The notes under the pieces are model-generated. The model made no database searches and had not been told where the DNA came from. It was given only the letters and a program-made list of their open reading frames with translations. A DNA stretch of 15,219 nucleotides from an uncultured Eubacteriales bacterium (lineage in GTDB: Bacteria; Bacillota; Clostridia; Oscillospirales; CAG-382), in the NCBI GenBank assembly GCA_934444485.1, contig CAKSCN010000046.1:1-15219 (forward strand). Reading direction: 5' to 3'. Of this stretch, positions 1 through 6,307 are shown piece by piece (within the stretch, counting starts at the first letter, position 1; each line of letters starts with the position of its first letter). Position numbers and translations under genes: made by a program.

Positions 1-136
1 GTGCAAAGGCAGCGACCGTAACGGAGCATGAAATTATAACGTCGGACAGCCTTACATGAAAAAAAGAGAGAAAGTTTTGCTTGTTTTCGAGCCAGTATTC
101 TTTAATTTCGTCGATTTTGTTTTTAATATTCATCAT
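1..136 (-). CDS. Unrecognised protein, N-terminal part only (runs off left edge)
   Basis: An open frame starts at an ATG at 136-134 (a second ATG follows at once) and stays open for 45 codons to the window edge. A GAAAGGA Shine-Dalgarno lies about 10 nt upstream, the same style as other genes here. The first 25 residues are charged and aromatic (it begins MMNIKNKIDEIKEYW). From about residue 30 the chain turns hydrophobic (SDVIISCSVTVAAFA), which looks like the start of a membrane segment. An amphipathic head followed by a membrane span suggests an inner-membrane protein, but the family cannot be told from 45 residues. A TATAAT box at 229-234 and a leader hairpin at 187-222 lie upstream. Real coding status is likely, function unknown. 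Confidence 0.55.
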   Translation of the reverse strand, partial: MMNIKNKIDEIKEYWLENKQNFLSFFHVRLSDVIISCSVTVAAFA

Positions 137-186
137 AGCCGGAGAATCCTTTCGCCGCTTTGCATCGGCGTAAAAGTACAATATGC

Positions 187-222
187 CGAAGTAGGCTTTG
201 AATGAACACCTGCCGTACTTCG
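187..222 (-). other. Leader stem-loop upstream of the left-edge gene
   Basis: CGAAGTA (187-193) plus GGC (194-196) pair with GCC (212-214) plus TACTTCG (216-222), giving a 10-bp stem with one bulged base and a 15-nt loop. It lies directly downstream of the TATAAT at 229-234 and would form the first bases of that transcript. It could protect the 5' end or act as a regulator site. No T-run follows, so it is not a terminator. Confidence 0.4.
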
Positions 223-228
223 ACATAT

Positions 229-234
229 ATTATA
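229..234 (-). promoter_or_regulatory. Possible -10 box upstream of the left-edge gene
   Basis: A perfect TATAAT reads on the minus strand, about 95 nt upstream of the ATG at 136. No good -35 hexamer sits 16-18 nt further upstream (the sequence there reads CGGAAA), and there is no TG extension. It would therefore be a weak or activator-dependent promoter. A predicted transcript start near 222 would put the 187-222 hairpin at the very 5' end of the mRNA. Confidence 0.35.
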
Positions 235-324
235 CCGCTCCATATGCAGTTTTTCCGAAACGTATAAGTAAATTTCTGTAAATATTCGTTTGACGCAGGA
301 ACGGTAAATTCCGCCGCAAAGCCG

Positions 325-352
325 CAAAGGACATTGCAAAACGGTTCCTTTG
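325..352 (-). other. Hairpin just after the 36-aa gene
   Basis: CAAAGGA (325-331) and TCCTTTG (346-352) form a perfect 7-bp inverted repeat with a 14-nt loop, starting one base beyond the TAA stop. No T-run follows on the minus strand, so it is a weak terminator at best. It may be a 3'-end stabilising or pausing element. Confidence 0.35.
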
Positions 353-353
353 A

Positions 354-464
354 TTATTTCTTGGAATTTTTCGAGGCATTGTAAACTCCGTATACAATCA
401 CTGCAACAAGAGGGATTACAATGAGTGCGCCCGCAAAGATAGCGAGACCGAGAATTGCGTTCAC
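354..464 (-). CDS. Small single-span membrane protein, 36 aa
   Basis: A GTG start (464-462) opens 36 codons ending in TAA (354-356). The site AAAGGCGGTG lies about 8 nt upstream and differs by one base from the ideal AAAGGAGGTG, one of the best ribosome sites in the window. The product begins MNAILGLAIFAGALIV and has one hydrophobic run (about residues 4-27, rich in Ile, Val, Leu, Ala, Gly with one Pro), then a polar lysine-rich tail ending ASKNSKK. That is the form of a small single-span protein with a positive, cytoplasmic C-terminus. A TGnTATAAT promoter lies just upstream. I do not recognise a family, and function is unknown. A 46-codon plus-strand frame overlaps it but lacks such features. 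Confidence 0.6.
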   Translation of the reverse strand: MNAILGLAIFAGALIVIPLVAVIVYGVYNASKNSKK

Positions 465-472
465 TTATGAAG

Positions 473-528
473 CACCGCCTTTCGTTTCATCTTATATACA
501 TTATATCACAAAACGTGATAAGGCGGTG
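473..528. repeat. 9-bp inverted repeat including the ribosome site of the 36-aa gene
   Basis: CACCGCCTT (473-481) and AAGGCGGTG (520-528) are perfect inverted copies, 38 bp apart. The 473-481 copy is the Shine-Dalgarno of the 36-aa gene on the minus strand. The 520-528 copy lies upstream of the -10 box. In a transcript that reads through from upstream the two would pair and hide the ribosome site. In a transcript from the local promoter the partner is absent. Confidence 0.45.
500..520 (-). promoter_or_regulatory. Extended -10 promoter with overlapping operator-like palindrome
   Basis: On the minus strand TGATATAAT supplies a TATAAT (500-505) with a TG extension. The sequence 17 nt upstream of it does not resemble TTGACA. 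A 6-bp inverted repeat, TATCAC (504-509) and GTGATA (515-520) around a 5-bp spacer, overlaps the -10 box. A repressor bound there would block RNA polymerase. The likely transcript start is near 493, leaving a leader of about 29 nt before the GTG at 464. The regulator cannot be named. Confidence 0.5.
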
Positions 529-583
529 TTAAAATCATGCCCGTATCCGCTAAGATTTCGCTAAGAAACGGATATCAGTGCAT

Positions 584-613
584 AAAAAGAAGCACCCGCT
601 TTTGCACGGGTGC
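584..613 (-). terminator. Rho-independent terminator of the MATE gene
   Basis: On the minus strand GCACCCG (613-607) and CGGGTGC (598-592) form a 7-bp GC-rich stem with an 8-nt loop, followed by TTCTTTTTAT. It lies about 33 nt after the MATE stop codon and should end that transcript. Confidence 0.8.
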
Positions 614-645
614 AGGAGGTAAATAAAATTACTTGTAAAGCTTTC

Positions 646-2070
646 TCAGCTTTCGTCTGCCGTGACGGAAAGCTCGGGTGACTTCGCCGTTGGATCAGCC
701 GATACGCATTTTCGCATTACGTAAATGAAAGTTATGCAGTGGAGAATATCGACGATGAACCACGAAACCGGGTAACACATATAGAGCCAAACGGTGTTGT
801 CGAAATACGGATAAACAAGGTATATCCATATAAGCCTTATGCCGCAGACGCCGACAACGCTTGAAATCATCGGTACGAGCGAGACACCCATTCCGCGGAT
901 TGCGCCGACAAGAACATCAAGCCAGCCGCACAGGAAGTAAGGTCCTGCGATAACGAGAAGACGCTTTGTTCCTTCGGCGACCGTCGCAGCAAAATTCGCA
1001 TCTGCCTTAATGAAGAAGCCGAAGAGCGTTTCCGAGAAGATATTAACAAGTCCGCCGAAGGTGACGCCGGAAAGCGTAACGAGCGCAAGGCAGATGAACA
1101 CGGTTTTCTTCGCACGGTCGAACTTCTTTGCGGCGTGATTCTGACCGACGAACGCAAGGGTTGTGTGGTAGAACGAGTTCATCGAAATGTACACGAAATT
1201 CTCTATGTTCGACGACGCAGTTCCTGCAGCCATTACGATAGGTCCCTTTGCGTTGATTGCCGACTGAAGCAGCGTGTTCGAGAGAGAGAATGTTACGCCC
1301 TGTATACTCGACGGAATACCTATTCGGCAAATCTGCAAAATTATGTCTTTATGTAAACGTATTTTCCCAAAATGAAGCTTAATGCAGTCGTCGGAACGAA
1401 GGAGAAGAATTGTTATAAGCACCGCCGAAAGGAGGTTTGCGCACGTTGTCGCAATGGCAACTCCGGCAACTCCGAGGTGGAAGCATATAACCGTGACGAG
1501 GTTGAGCACAATATTGAGAAGTCCCGATACAACGAGGATAATAAACGGGTTCTTCGTGTCGCCGGCGGCTCTTACTATACCCGAAACGAAGTTGTAGGTC
1601 ATCTGGAAGGTCATTCCGGCAAGGCAAATGCGCATATACATTGAAGCGTCGCCGAGAATTTCCGGGGGGCATTCAAGCATTTCAAGCAGGTTGGGGGTGA
1701 GGATAAAACCTATAGTGCCTATAACGAAACCTGCTATGATTCCCGTTGCGAAAGAAGTGTGAACGGCACGGCTTACCTCGTTTTTATCTCCGGCCCCGTA
1801 GAAACGTGCAACGACAACATTTGCGCCGGCGGAAAGTCCCATGCAGATATTAACGAACAGGTTCATGAGCGCTGTGGTTGAGCCGACGGCGGCGAGCGCA
1901 TGAGTGCTGTTCTCGGCAAATTTTCCTACAACAATAATATCCGCAGCGTTATAAGCAAGCTGCAGAAAACCCGAGAAAATAATCGGGAGCGTGTATACAA
2001 TAATCTTGCCGAGAAGAGGACCGTTGAGCATATCCACTCTCGACTCGGCTTTTGCAGTCTTTACAGCCAT
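646..2070 (-). CDS. MATE family efflux transporter
   Basis: This 474-residue membrane protein has the length and layout of the multidrug and toxic compound extrusion family, cation-coupled antiporters in the cytoplasmic membrane with twelve helices in two MatE repeats (here roughly residues 20-180 and 245-410). The first repeat shows the usual signature: a first helix with SGFLQLAYNAADIIVVGKF, then GLSAGANVVVARFYGAGD near residues 78-95. Hydrophobic runs fill the rest, with a short polar C-terminal tail. The ATG at 2070 is preceded by GGAGG 4-5 nt upstream. A consensus promoter (2116-2144) and a terminator (584-613) make it a single-gene unit. MATE substrates cannot be read from sequence: drug, metabolite or dye export are all possible. 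No drug-linked neighbour is present. Confidence 0.93.
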   Translation of the reverse strand: MAVKTAKAESRVDMLNGPLLGKIIVYTLPIIFSGFLQLAYNAADIIVVGKFAENSTHALAAVGSTTALMNLFVNICMGLSAGANVVVARFYGAGDKNEVSRAVHTSFATGIIAGFVIGTIGFILTPNLLEMLECPPEILGDASMYMRICLAGMTFQMTYNFVSGIVRAAGDTKNPFIILVVSGLLNIVLNLVTVICFHLGVAGVAIATTCANLLSAVLITILLLRSDDCIKLHFGKIRLHKDIILQICRIGIPSSIQGVTFSLSNTLLQSAINAKGPIVMAAGTASSNIENFVYISMNSFYHTTLAFVGQNHAAKKFDRAKKTVFICLALVTLSGVTFGGLVNIFSETLFGFFIKADANFAATVAEGTKRLLVIAGPYFLCGWLDVLVGAIRGMGVSLVPMISSVVGVCGIRLIWIYLVYPYFDNTVWLYMCYPVSWFIVDILHCITFIYVMRKCVSADPTAKSPELSVTADES

Positions 2071-2115
2071 TTTTCCTCCGTAAAATGAAATAATCAGATA
2101 GCATTACAGCTTGAT

Positions 2116-2144
2116 ATTATACTCCGCAAAGTGCTGAAATTCAA
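2116..2144 (-). promoter_or_regulatory. Sigma-A promoter of the MATE gene
   Basis: On the minus strand TTGAAT (2144-2139) is followed after exactly 17 bp by TATAAT (2121-2116). Transcription should start near 2109, about 40 nt before the ATG at 2070. Confidence 0.85.
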
Positions 2145-2194
2145 CAGAACAATAATAACCATATGTTAACATTTGACTACAAACACGGTAAGTT

Positions 2195-2232
2195 AAAACC
2201 GACGCCACGGGAAAGCAATACCCGAAGCGCCG
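2195..2232 (-). terminator. Terminator at the end of the six-gene minus operon
   Basis: On the minus strand CGGCGCTTCGGG (2232-2221) pairs with CCCGTGGCGTCG (2211-2200) around a 9-nt loop: twelve positions with one T-T mismatch and two G-T pairs. GTTTTAA follows. It lies 10 nt after the stop codon of the GH26-like gene and separates that operon from the MATE promoter. The T-run is short. Confidence 0.75.
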
Positions 2233-2241
2233 ATGTGTAAT

Positions 2242-4083
2242 TCAGTCAAAAACAAAAGAGATACTTCTCGTACTCTGATTCCACGACACCGTTCCGAAAG
2301 GTGAAAGAGCGTCGATGAATATGATTGTCGAGCCGCCGACGTTGAAGCTCTGAACCGGTGCGCCGTTTACATACGTCTTTATATCGGTAAAAAGAACGTC
2401 CATAACGGGAGTGCCGCTCGGTTTTGTCTGCGCCTCGGGAGTAAAGCTTGCCGTGACTCTTCCGCTTCCCTTTGAAACAGAGAGCGTGCGGTCGGAGCCA
2501 TTCCACGCAACGCTAAAACCATAGCCTGCAAGCTCTTCCGCAAGAACCGCCGTATTGCCGGCGATGTTGTAGCTCTTTACCGGAACACCGTTGATGTATG
2601 CCTTGATATCAGTGGCAAGAACGTCGTTTATCTTGTCGCCTATCTTGGGTACGGCTAAAGTGAAATTCCACGTTTTTTCCTGAAGAAGCTTTCCGCCGTA
2701 AGCCGAGACAACACGCAGTGTGTGAGCACCGTTCGAAAGAGCCGAAAGGTCGAGTGTCTTTCTGTACGGAATGGTATCGCTCACTGCGACAAGGTTTCCG
2801 TCAATGTAGTACTCTGCGCTCGGCTCGTAGACGGCGTAATTCTTTATATAAGTACTTACCGGAAGCGTCGAGTCATAGACCGTGAAACCGTCTGTAAGCT
2901 CCTTGTACGCTACTGCGTCATCCGCTTTTGATATGTCGGTCACAAAGTGCTTTCTTGTTGCAATCTCCTTATATAAGCTTTCGAGACCGGGCGCACCTGT
3001 GAGTGAATAGCAACCAACCTCGCCGGGACGGTTCGAATTGAAGTGTGCTATCATTTTTACCTCGGGGCATACCATCGGAACATACTCGTAAATTTTGCGC
3101 ATTGCCGAGAGTGCGTATAAACGCGTGTCCTCGCCGGTCGCATTGCCAAAGTTTACCTTGTACGATGCTCCGCACTCGGTTATCATAACGGGTTTTCTTG
3201 CGTGAAAAATATCACAAAGCTCGCGAAGCGGTATAACAGGATCAGCCGCAGGACCTTTGTAGTACATTGTGTCGCATATGTTGTTGAGAAATGCCTGATC
3301 TCCCGTGTAAACCGTGCCGCCCTGGTGCATATCGGCATAGAAGCACATTCCGACCCAGTCAACATACTCGTCGCCGGGGTAGTAGTCCATGTAGTTTACG
3401 CCGGAGTGCGAAACGTAGTTTAGTCCCCATACCATTGCGACGTTTTTGCACTTGCCCTTGATTATGCCGGATACCTTTCTGAACGCCGCAATATATTCGT
3501 TCGGAGTACACATATCCGTCCAAATGTTCATTTCTGCGCCGAATCTTACGAATATCTGAACGTCGCTGTACTGACTCGCAAGATTTGCAACATATTCCGC
3601 CTCGGAGGTGAAGTCCGTGTTCCTTATGCCGCTTCCTTCGCCGTTAACATTCATCGCATAGAGAAGCGCCTTGCCGTCACGGCGTGCTATTCCGAGCATA
3701 CCGGGAAGATCTCCGTAGCAGAGAATCGCAGTGTCGAAATCATAGGGCGTCGCCGTGCAGGTGGAGAGGCGTACTCCCTTTGACGGCTCGTGAAGCGCAC
3801 CGAGGTAGGATTGATACTTATCGGTCTCGGTGTAAAGACGCATCTCGTTTCCGTAATGCTTTAGCTTTGCCTTTGCGGCGGCAACGACGTTTGGATCGGT
3901 GAAGTACGATTCGTTCTCGATTACTTTTTGAATGGCGCTCATCGCTCCGTTGTAGTCGCCGTTGTCTTCATAATCGTATATTGAATCAACGTAAGTCCAA
4001 GGGGTAGCCGCCGACAGCATAAACGGTACTGCGCAAAGAAGCGCAAGAAAAAGAGCCGTCAGTCTCTTTAAGGGTCGATTCAT
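2242..4083 (-). CDS. Secreted GH26-like glycoside hydrolase with Ig-like and copper-amine-oxidase-like repeats
   Basis: The start is the ATG at 4083, giving 613 residues. It has GGAAAGGAAG just upstream and opens a clear signal peptide (MNRPLKRLTALFLALLCAVP, cleavage probably after SAA near residue 26). An earlier in-frame start would add 27 charged residues before the signal and is rejected. Residues about 85-380 resemble the (beta/alpha)8 fold of family GH26 (mannanases and relatives): RFGAEMN (180-186) offers Glu184 as acid/base, and KPVMITECG (297-305) offers Glu303 as nucleophile, 119 residues apart. The usual HE pair is AE here. An Ig-like module follows (about 420-477), then two similar repeats (about 487-536 and 560-613, each with the pattern TDIK-Y-NG-PV-S-N--G) like half copper-amine-oxidase N domains, often found on clostridial wall proteins. 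No LPXTG anchor is seen. The start overlaps the thioesterase stop by 4 nt (ATGA). Substrate unknown. Confidence 0.75.
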   Translation of the reverse strand: MNRPLKRLTALFLALLCAVPFMLSAATPWTYVDSIYDYEDNGDYNGAMSAIQKVIENESYFTDPNVVAAAKAKLKHYGNEMRLYTETDKYQSYLGALHEPSKGVRLSTCTATPYDFDTAILCYGDLPGMLGIARRDGKALLYAMNVNGEGSGIRNTDFTSEAEYVANLASQYSDVQIFVRFGAEMNIWTDMCTPNEYIAAFRKVSGIIKGKCKNVAMVWGLNYVSHSGVNYMDYYPGDEYVDWVGMCFYADMHQGGTVYTGDQAFLNNICDTMYYKGPAADPVIPLRELCDIFHARKPVMITECGASYKVNFGNATGEDTRLYALSAMRKIYEYVPMVCPEVKMIAHFNSNRPGEVGCYSLTGAPGLESLYKEIATRKHFVTDISKADDAVAYKELTDGFTVYDSTLPVSTYIKNYAVYEPSAEYYIDGNLVAVSDTIPYRKTLDLSALSNGAHTLRVVSAYGGKLLQEKTWNFTLAVPKIGDKINDVLATDIKAYINGVPVKSYNIAGNTAVLAEELAGYGFSVAWNGSDRTLSVSKGSGRVTASFTPEAQTKPSGTPVMDVLFTDIKTYVNGAPVQSFNVGGSTIIFIDALSPFGTVSWNQSTRSISFVFD

Positions 4084-4580
4084 TTCTTTTCTTCCTTTCC
4101 GTCTGATGTGTTGATATCGTTTTTCTTCTTGCGGAGCATTCTCCGCTCCTCGGCAGTTCTCCACTCTTCTTTTTCAAGCTCTGTTTCGAGAATGAGTCCG
4201 GGGACGGGGGTAGGCTTTTCGTTTTCGTCGAGAGCGACAAGAATGATGTATGCACGGTTGATGAGTCTGCGAATGCCGGTTAATTCCTCGACAAAGGTTC
4301 TGACGCAAACCTCCATTGAGGTCCTGCCGACGTAAACTATCTTTCCCTGAAGCACAAGAGTGTCGTTTGCGTAAGCCGCCGCCTTGAAGTCGAGCGAATC
4401 AATAAACGCCGTGGTTACATTGCACCCGCTGTGACGCCTTGCAACAACAGCGGCGACAACGTCTATCCATTCCATGAGCTGACCGCCGAAAAGTCTGTTG
4501 TAGCCGTTAAGGCTTCCTTGTGTCAGCACCTGAACCTGCTCCGTGTACGAATCGGCTACCTTTTTCATCGGTCTGTCCAT
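4080..4580 (-). CDS. Acyl-CoA thioesterase (hotdog fold)
   Basis: The 166-residue product matches the YciA/BACH-type acyl-CoA hydrolases, cytoplasmic enzymes that split acyl-CoA to free acid and CoA. The hotdog core spans about residues 10-135. The N-terminal active-site region reads NGYNRLFGGQLMEWID (25-40), equivalent to the family's N-x5-GG-LM--D, with Asp40 the likely catalytic acid. The following ARRHSGCNVTTAFIDSLDF is also typical. The last 30 residues are a highly charged tail (many Lys, Glu, Arg) beyond the fold. GGAGGT lies 6 nt upstream of the ATG at 4580. The gene sits 18 nt after glnS, and its TGA overlaps the ATG of the GH26-like gene, so translation of the two is probably coupled. 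The preferred acyl chain is unknown. Confidence 0.85.
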   Translation of the reverse strand: MDRPMKKVADSYTEQVQVLTQGSLNGYNRLFGGQLMEWIDVVAAVVARRHSGCNVTTAFIDSLDFKAAAYANDTLVLQGKIVYVGRTSMEVCVRTFVEELTGIRRLINRAYIILVALDENEKPTPVPGLILETELEKEEWRTAEERRMLRKKKNDINTSDGKEEKK

Positions 4581-4598
4581 AGAGTACCTCCGTTTTTA

Positions 4599-6266
4599 TT
4601 ACTTTGTCTGCGGTTTGTAGCCGTCCTTGAGTCCTACTATGCGGATATAAGAATTTGCGTCGTGTATATCCTTTATGAAGTAGCCCGTGCGGACAAACTG
4701 ATATCTTATGCCCTCGGGGTCGCTCTCGCCGGCGCATTCCATAACCGCATTCGGCATTTCTTTGAGGGAGTCGGGATTGAGGTAGTCTCTGAACGACTTG
4801 TCCTCGGGGATTGCACCCGTGTCTTCGATTGTGAAGAGGTAGTCGTAGAGCTTTGCGTTAAAGTGCTTTGCATTCTCAACGCTTACCCAGTGAATCGTGC
4901 CTCTTACCTTGCGTCCGTCGGTGGGCATTCCGTTTCCGGTCTCAAGGTCTGCCGTGCAGATAATCTTTTCGATGTTTCCGTCTGCGTCCTTTATTATCTC
5001 TTTGCACTTTACGATGTATGCGCCCATGAGTCTTACTTCACCGTCGGGCTTGAGTCTCTGGAACTTTGGCGGAGGATTGTCCGAGAAATCGCCTCTTTCG
5101 ATGTAAAGCGTCTTTGTGAACGGCACCTTTCTCGTTCCGTCCTCGGGTCTCTCGGGGTTGTTGGGAAGCTCAAAATACTCGGTCTTTCCCTCGGGGTAGT
5201 TCTCTATCTCAATCTCAATGGGGTCGAGAACCGCCATGCGTCTCGTTGCCGTGGAGTTGAGTTCCTCACGGATGCAATGTTCGAGAAGTCCGATATCGCA
5301 GAGGGAGAGGGACTTTGAAATGCCGGAACGTTTTACAAACTCGAATATCGACTCCGGCGTGTAGCCTCTTCTTCTAAGAGCGCAGAGTGTGGGCATTCTC
5401 GGGTCGTCCCAACCGTCAACAAGCTTCTCTTCGACGAGCGCACGCAGATAACGCTTGCTCATAACAGTGTGAGTGACGTTCATTCTTGCAAATTCACGCT
5501 GAATCGGCACGGGTTCGGGGAATCCTACATTGTTTATTACCCACTCGTAAAGCGGTCTGTGGTTCTCGAACTCAATCGAGCAGAGAGAATGCGTGATACC
5601 CTCGGTGGCGTCCTGAATCGGGTGAGCGAAATCATAGAGAGGGTATATGCACCACTTGTCTCCCTGTCTGTGGTGATGCGTGTGGAGTATGCGGTAAATC
5701 GCAGGATCACGCATATTCATGTTCGGAGACGACATATCTATTTTCGCACGGAGCGTGTGGGTGCCGTCTGCGAACTCGCCGTTCTTCATTCTTTCGAAGA
5801 GGTCAAGATTTTCCTCGACGCTTCTGTCACGGTAGGGGCTGTTCTTGCCGGGTTCTGTGAGCGTGCCTCTGTATTCTCGCATTTCATCAGCCGAGAGATC
5901 GTCCACATATGCCTTGCCTTCCTTTATGAGCTTTACCGCATACTCATAGCAGAGGTCGAAGTAGTCGGAGCCATAGAATATGCCGCCCGTGGGTTCAGCA
6001 CCGAGCCAGCGGAGATCCTCTTCGATTGACTTAACAAACTCGTCGTCTTCTTTTACGGGGTTTGTGTCGTCGTAACGGAGGTTGAAGAGTCCGCCGTACT
6101 TCTTTGCGGTCATTGCGTTGATGTATATCGCCTTTGCACTGCCGATATGGAGGTAGCCGTTGGGTTCGGGAGGAAAACGGGTGTGTATCTTTTTTACTCT
6201 GCCGTTCTTCAAATCTTCCTCTATTATTTCATGTATAAAGTTTGTGCTTGTCGTTTCTTCTGCCAT
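4599..6266 (-). CDS. glnS: Glutaminyl-tRNA synthetase (GlnRS)
   Basis: The product (555 residues, against 554 in E. coli) is a full-length class Ic synthetase that charges tRNA-Gln with glutamine using ATP in the cytoplasm. The HIGH motif is HIGS (40-43) within RFPPEPNGYLHIGS, and the KMSKS motif is VMSKR (268-272). GlnRS marks rather than GluRS marks are clear: PPEPNG, RYDDTNP, CSIEFENHRPLYEW (229-242). The C-terminal half is the two-beta-barrel anticodon-binding domain typical of GlnRS (for example GDFSDNPPPKFQRLKPDGEVRL). AAAGGA lies 10 nt before the ATG. It is the fourth gene of the operon, 41 nt after gltX and 18 nt before the thioesterase. Many Firmicutes lack GlnRS and make Gln-tRNA through Glu-tRNA amidation, so its presence says something about the organism. 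Confidence 0.96.
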   Translation of the reverse strand: MAEETTSTNFIHEIIEEDLKNGRVKKIHTRFPPEPNGYLHIGSAKAIYINAMTAKKYGGLFNLRYDDTNPVKEDDEFVKSIEEDLRWLGAEPTGGIFYGSDYFDLCYEYAVKLIKEGKAYVDDLSADEMREYRGTLTEPGKNSPYRDRSVEENLDLFERMKNGEFADGTHTLRAKIDMSSPNMNMRDPAIYRILHTHHHRQGDKWCIYPLYDFAHPIQDATEGITHSLCSIEFENHRPLYEWVINNVGFPEPVPIQREFARMNVTHTVMSKRYLRALVEEKLVDGWDDPRMPTLCALRRRGYTPESIFEFVKRSGISKSLSLCDIGLLEHCIREELNSTATRRMAVLDPIEIEIENYPEGKTEYFELPNNPERPEDGTRKVPFTKTLYIERGDFSDNPPPKFQRLKPDGEVRLMGAYIVKCKEIIKDADGNIEKIICTADLETGNGMPTDGRKVRGTIHWVSVENAKHFNAKLYDYLFTIEDTGAIPEDKSFRDYLNPDSLKEMPNAVMECAGESDPEGIRYQFVRTGYFIKDIHDANSYIRIVGLKDGYKPQTK

Positions 6267-6307
6267 CTTTATATCGTCCTTTCGTTGTGTGTTGGATTCA
6301 CCGTCTT

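Noticed and set aside
133..339. 68-codon minus-strand frame whose TGA overlaps the ATG of the left-edge gene
   Set aside because: TTG start without a ribosome site, it runs through the hairpin and the -10 box, and its composition is not protein-like. The overlap with the ATG is probably chance.
421..564. Plus-strand ATG frame of about 47 codons with AGAGGG upstream
   Set aside because: It overlaps the 36-aa membrane gene and its promoter, and its product has no segment or pattern that supports a real protein.
541..577. TATCCG/CGGATA inverted repeat with a doubled CGCTAAGA
   Set aside because: The 6-bp arms are far apart and no gene relation is clear; chance is likely.
4084..4164. Longer start for the GH26-like protein
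   Set aside because: It would bury the signal peptide behind 27 charged residues inside the thioesterase gene; the ATG at 4083 has a ribosome site and opens the signal peptide.
4431..5318. 295-codon plus-strand frame opposite glnS and the thioesterase
   Set aside because: It crosses two certain genes on the other strand, has no motif and shows the valine/cysteine/arginine-rich look of a shadow frame.
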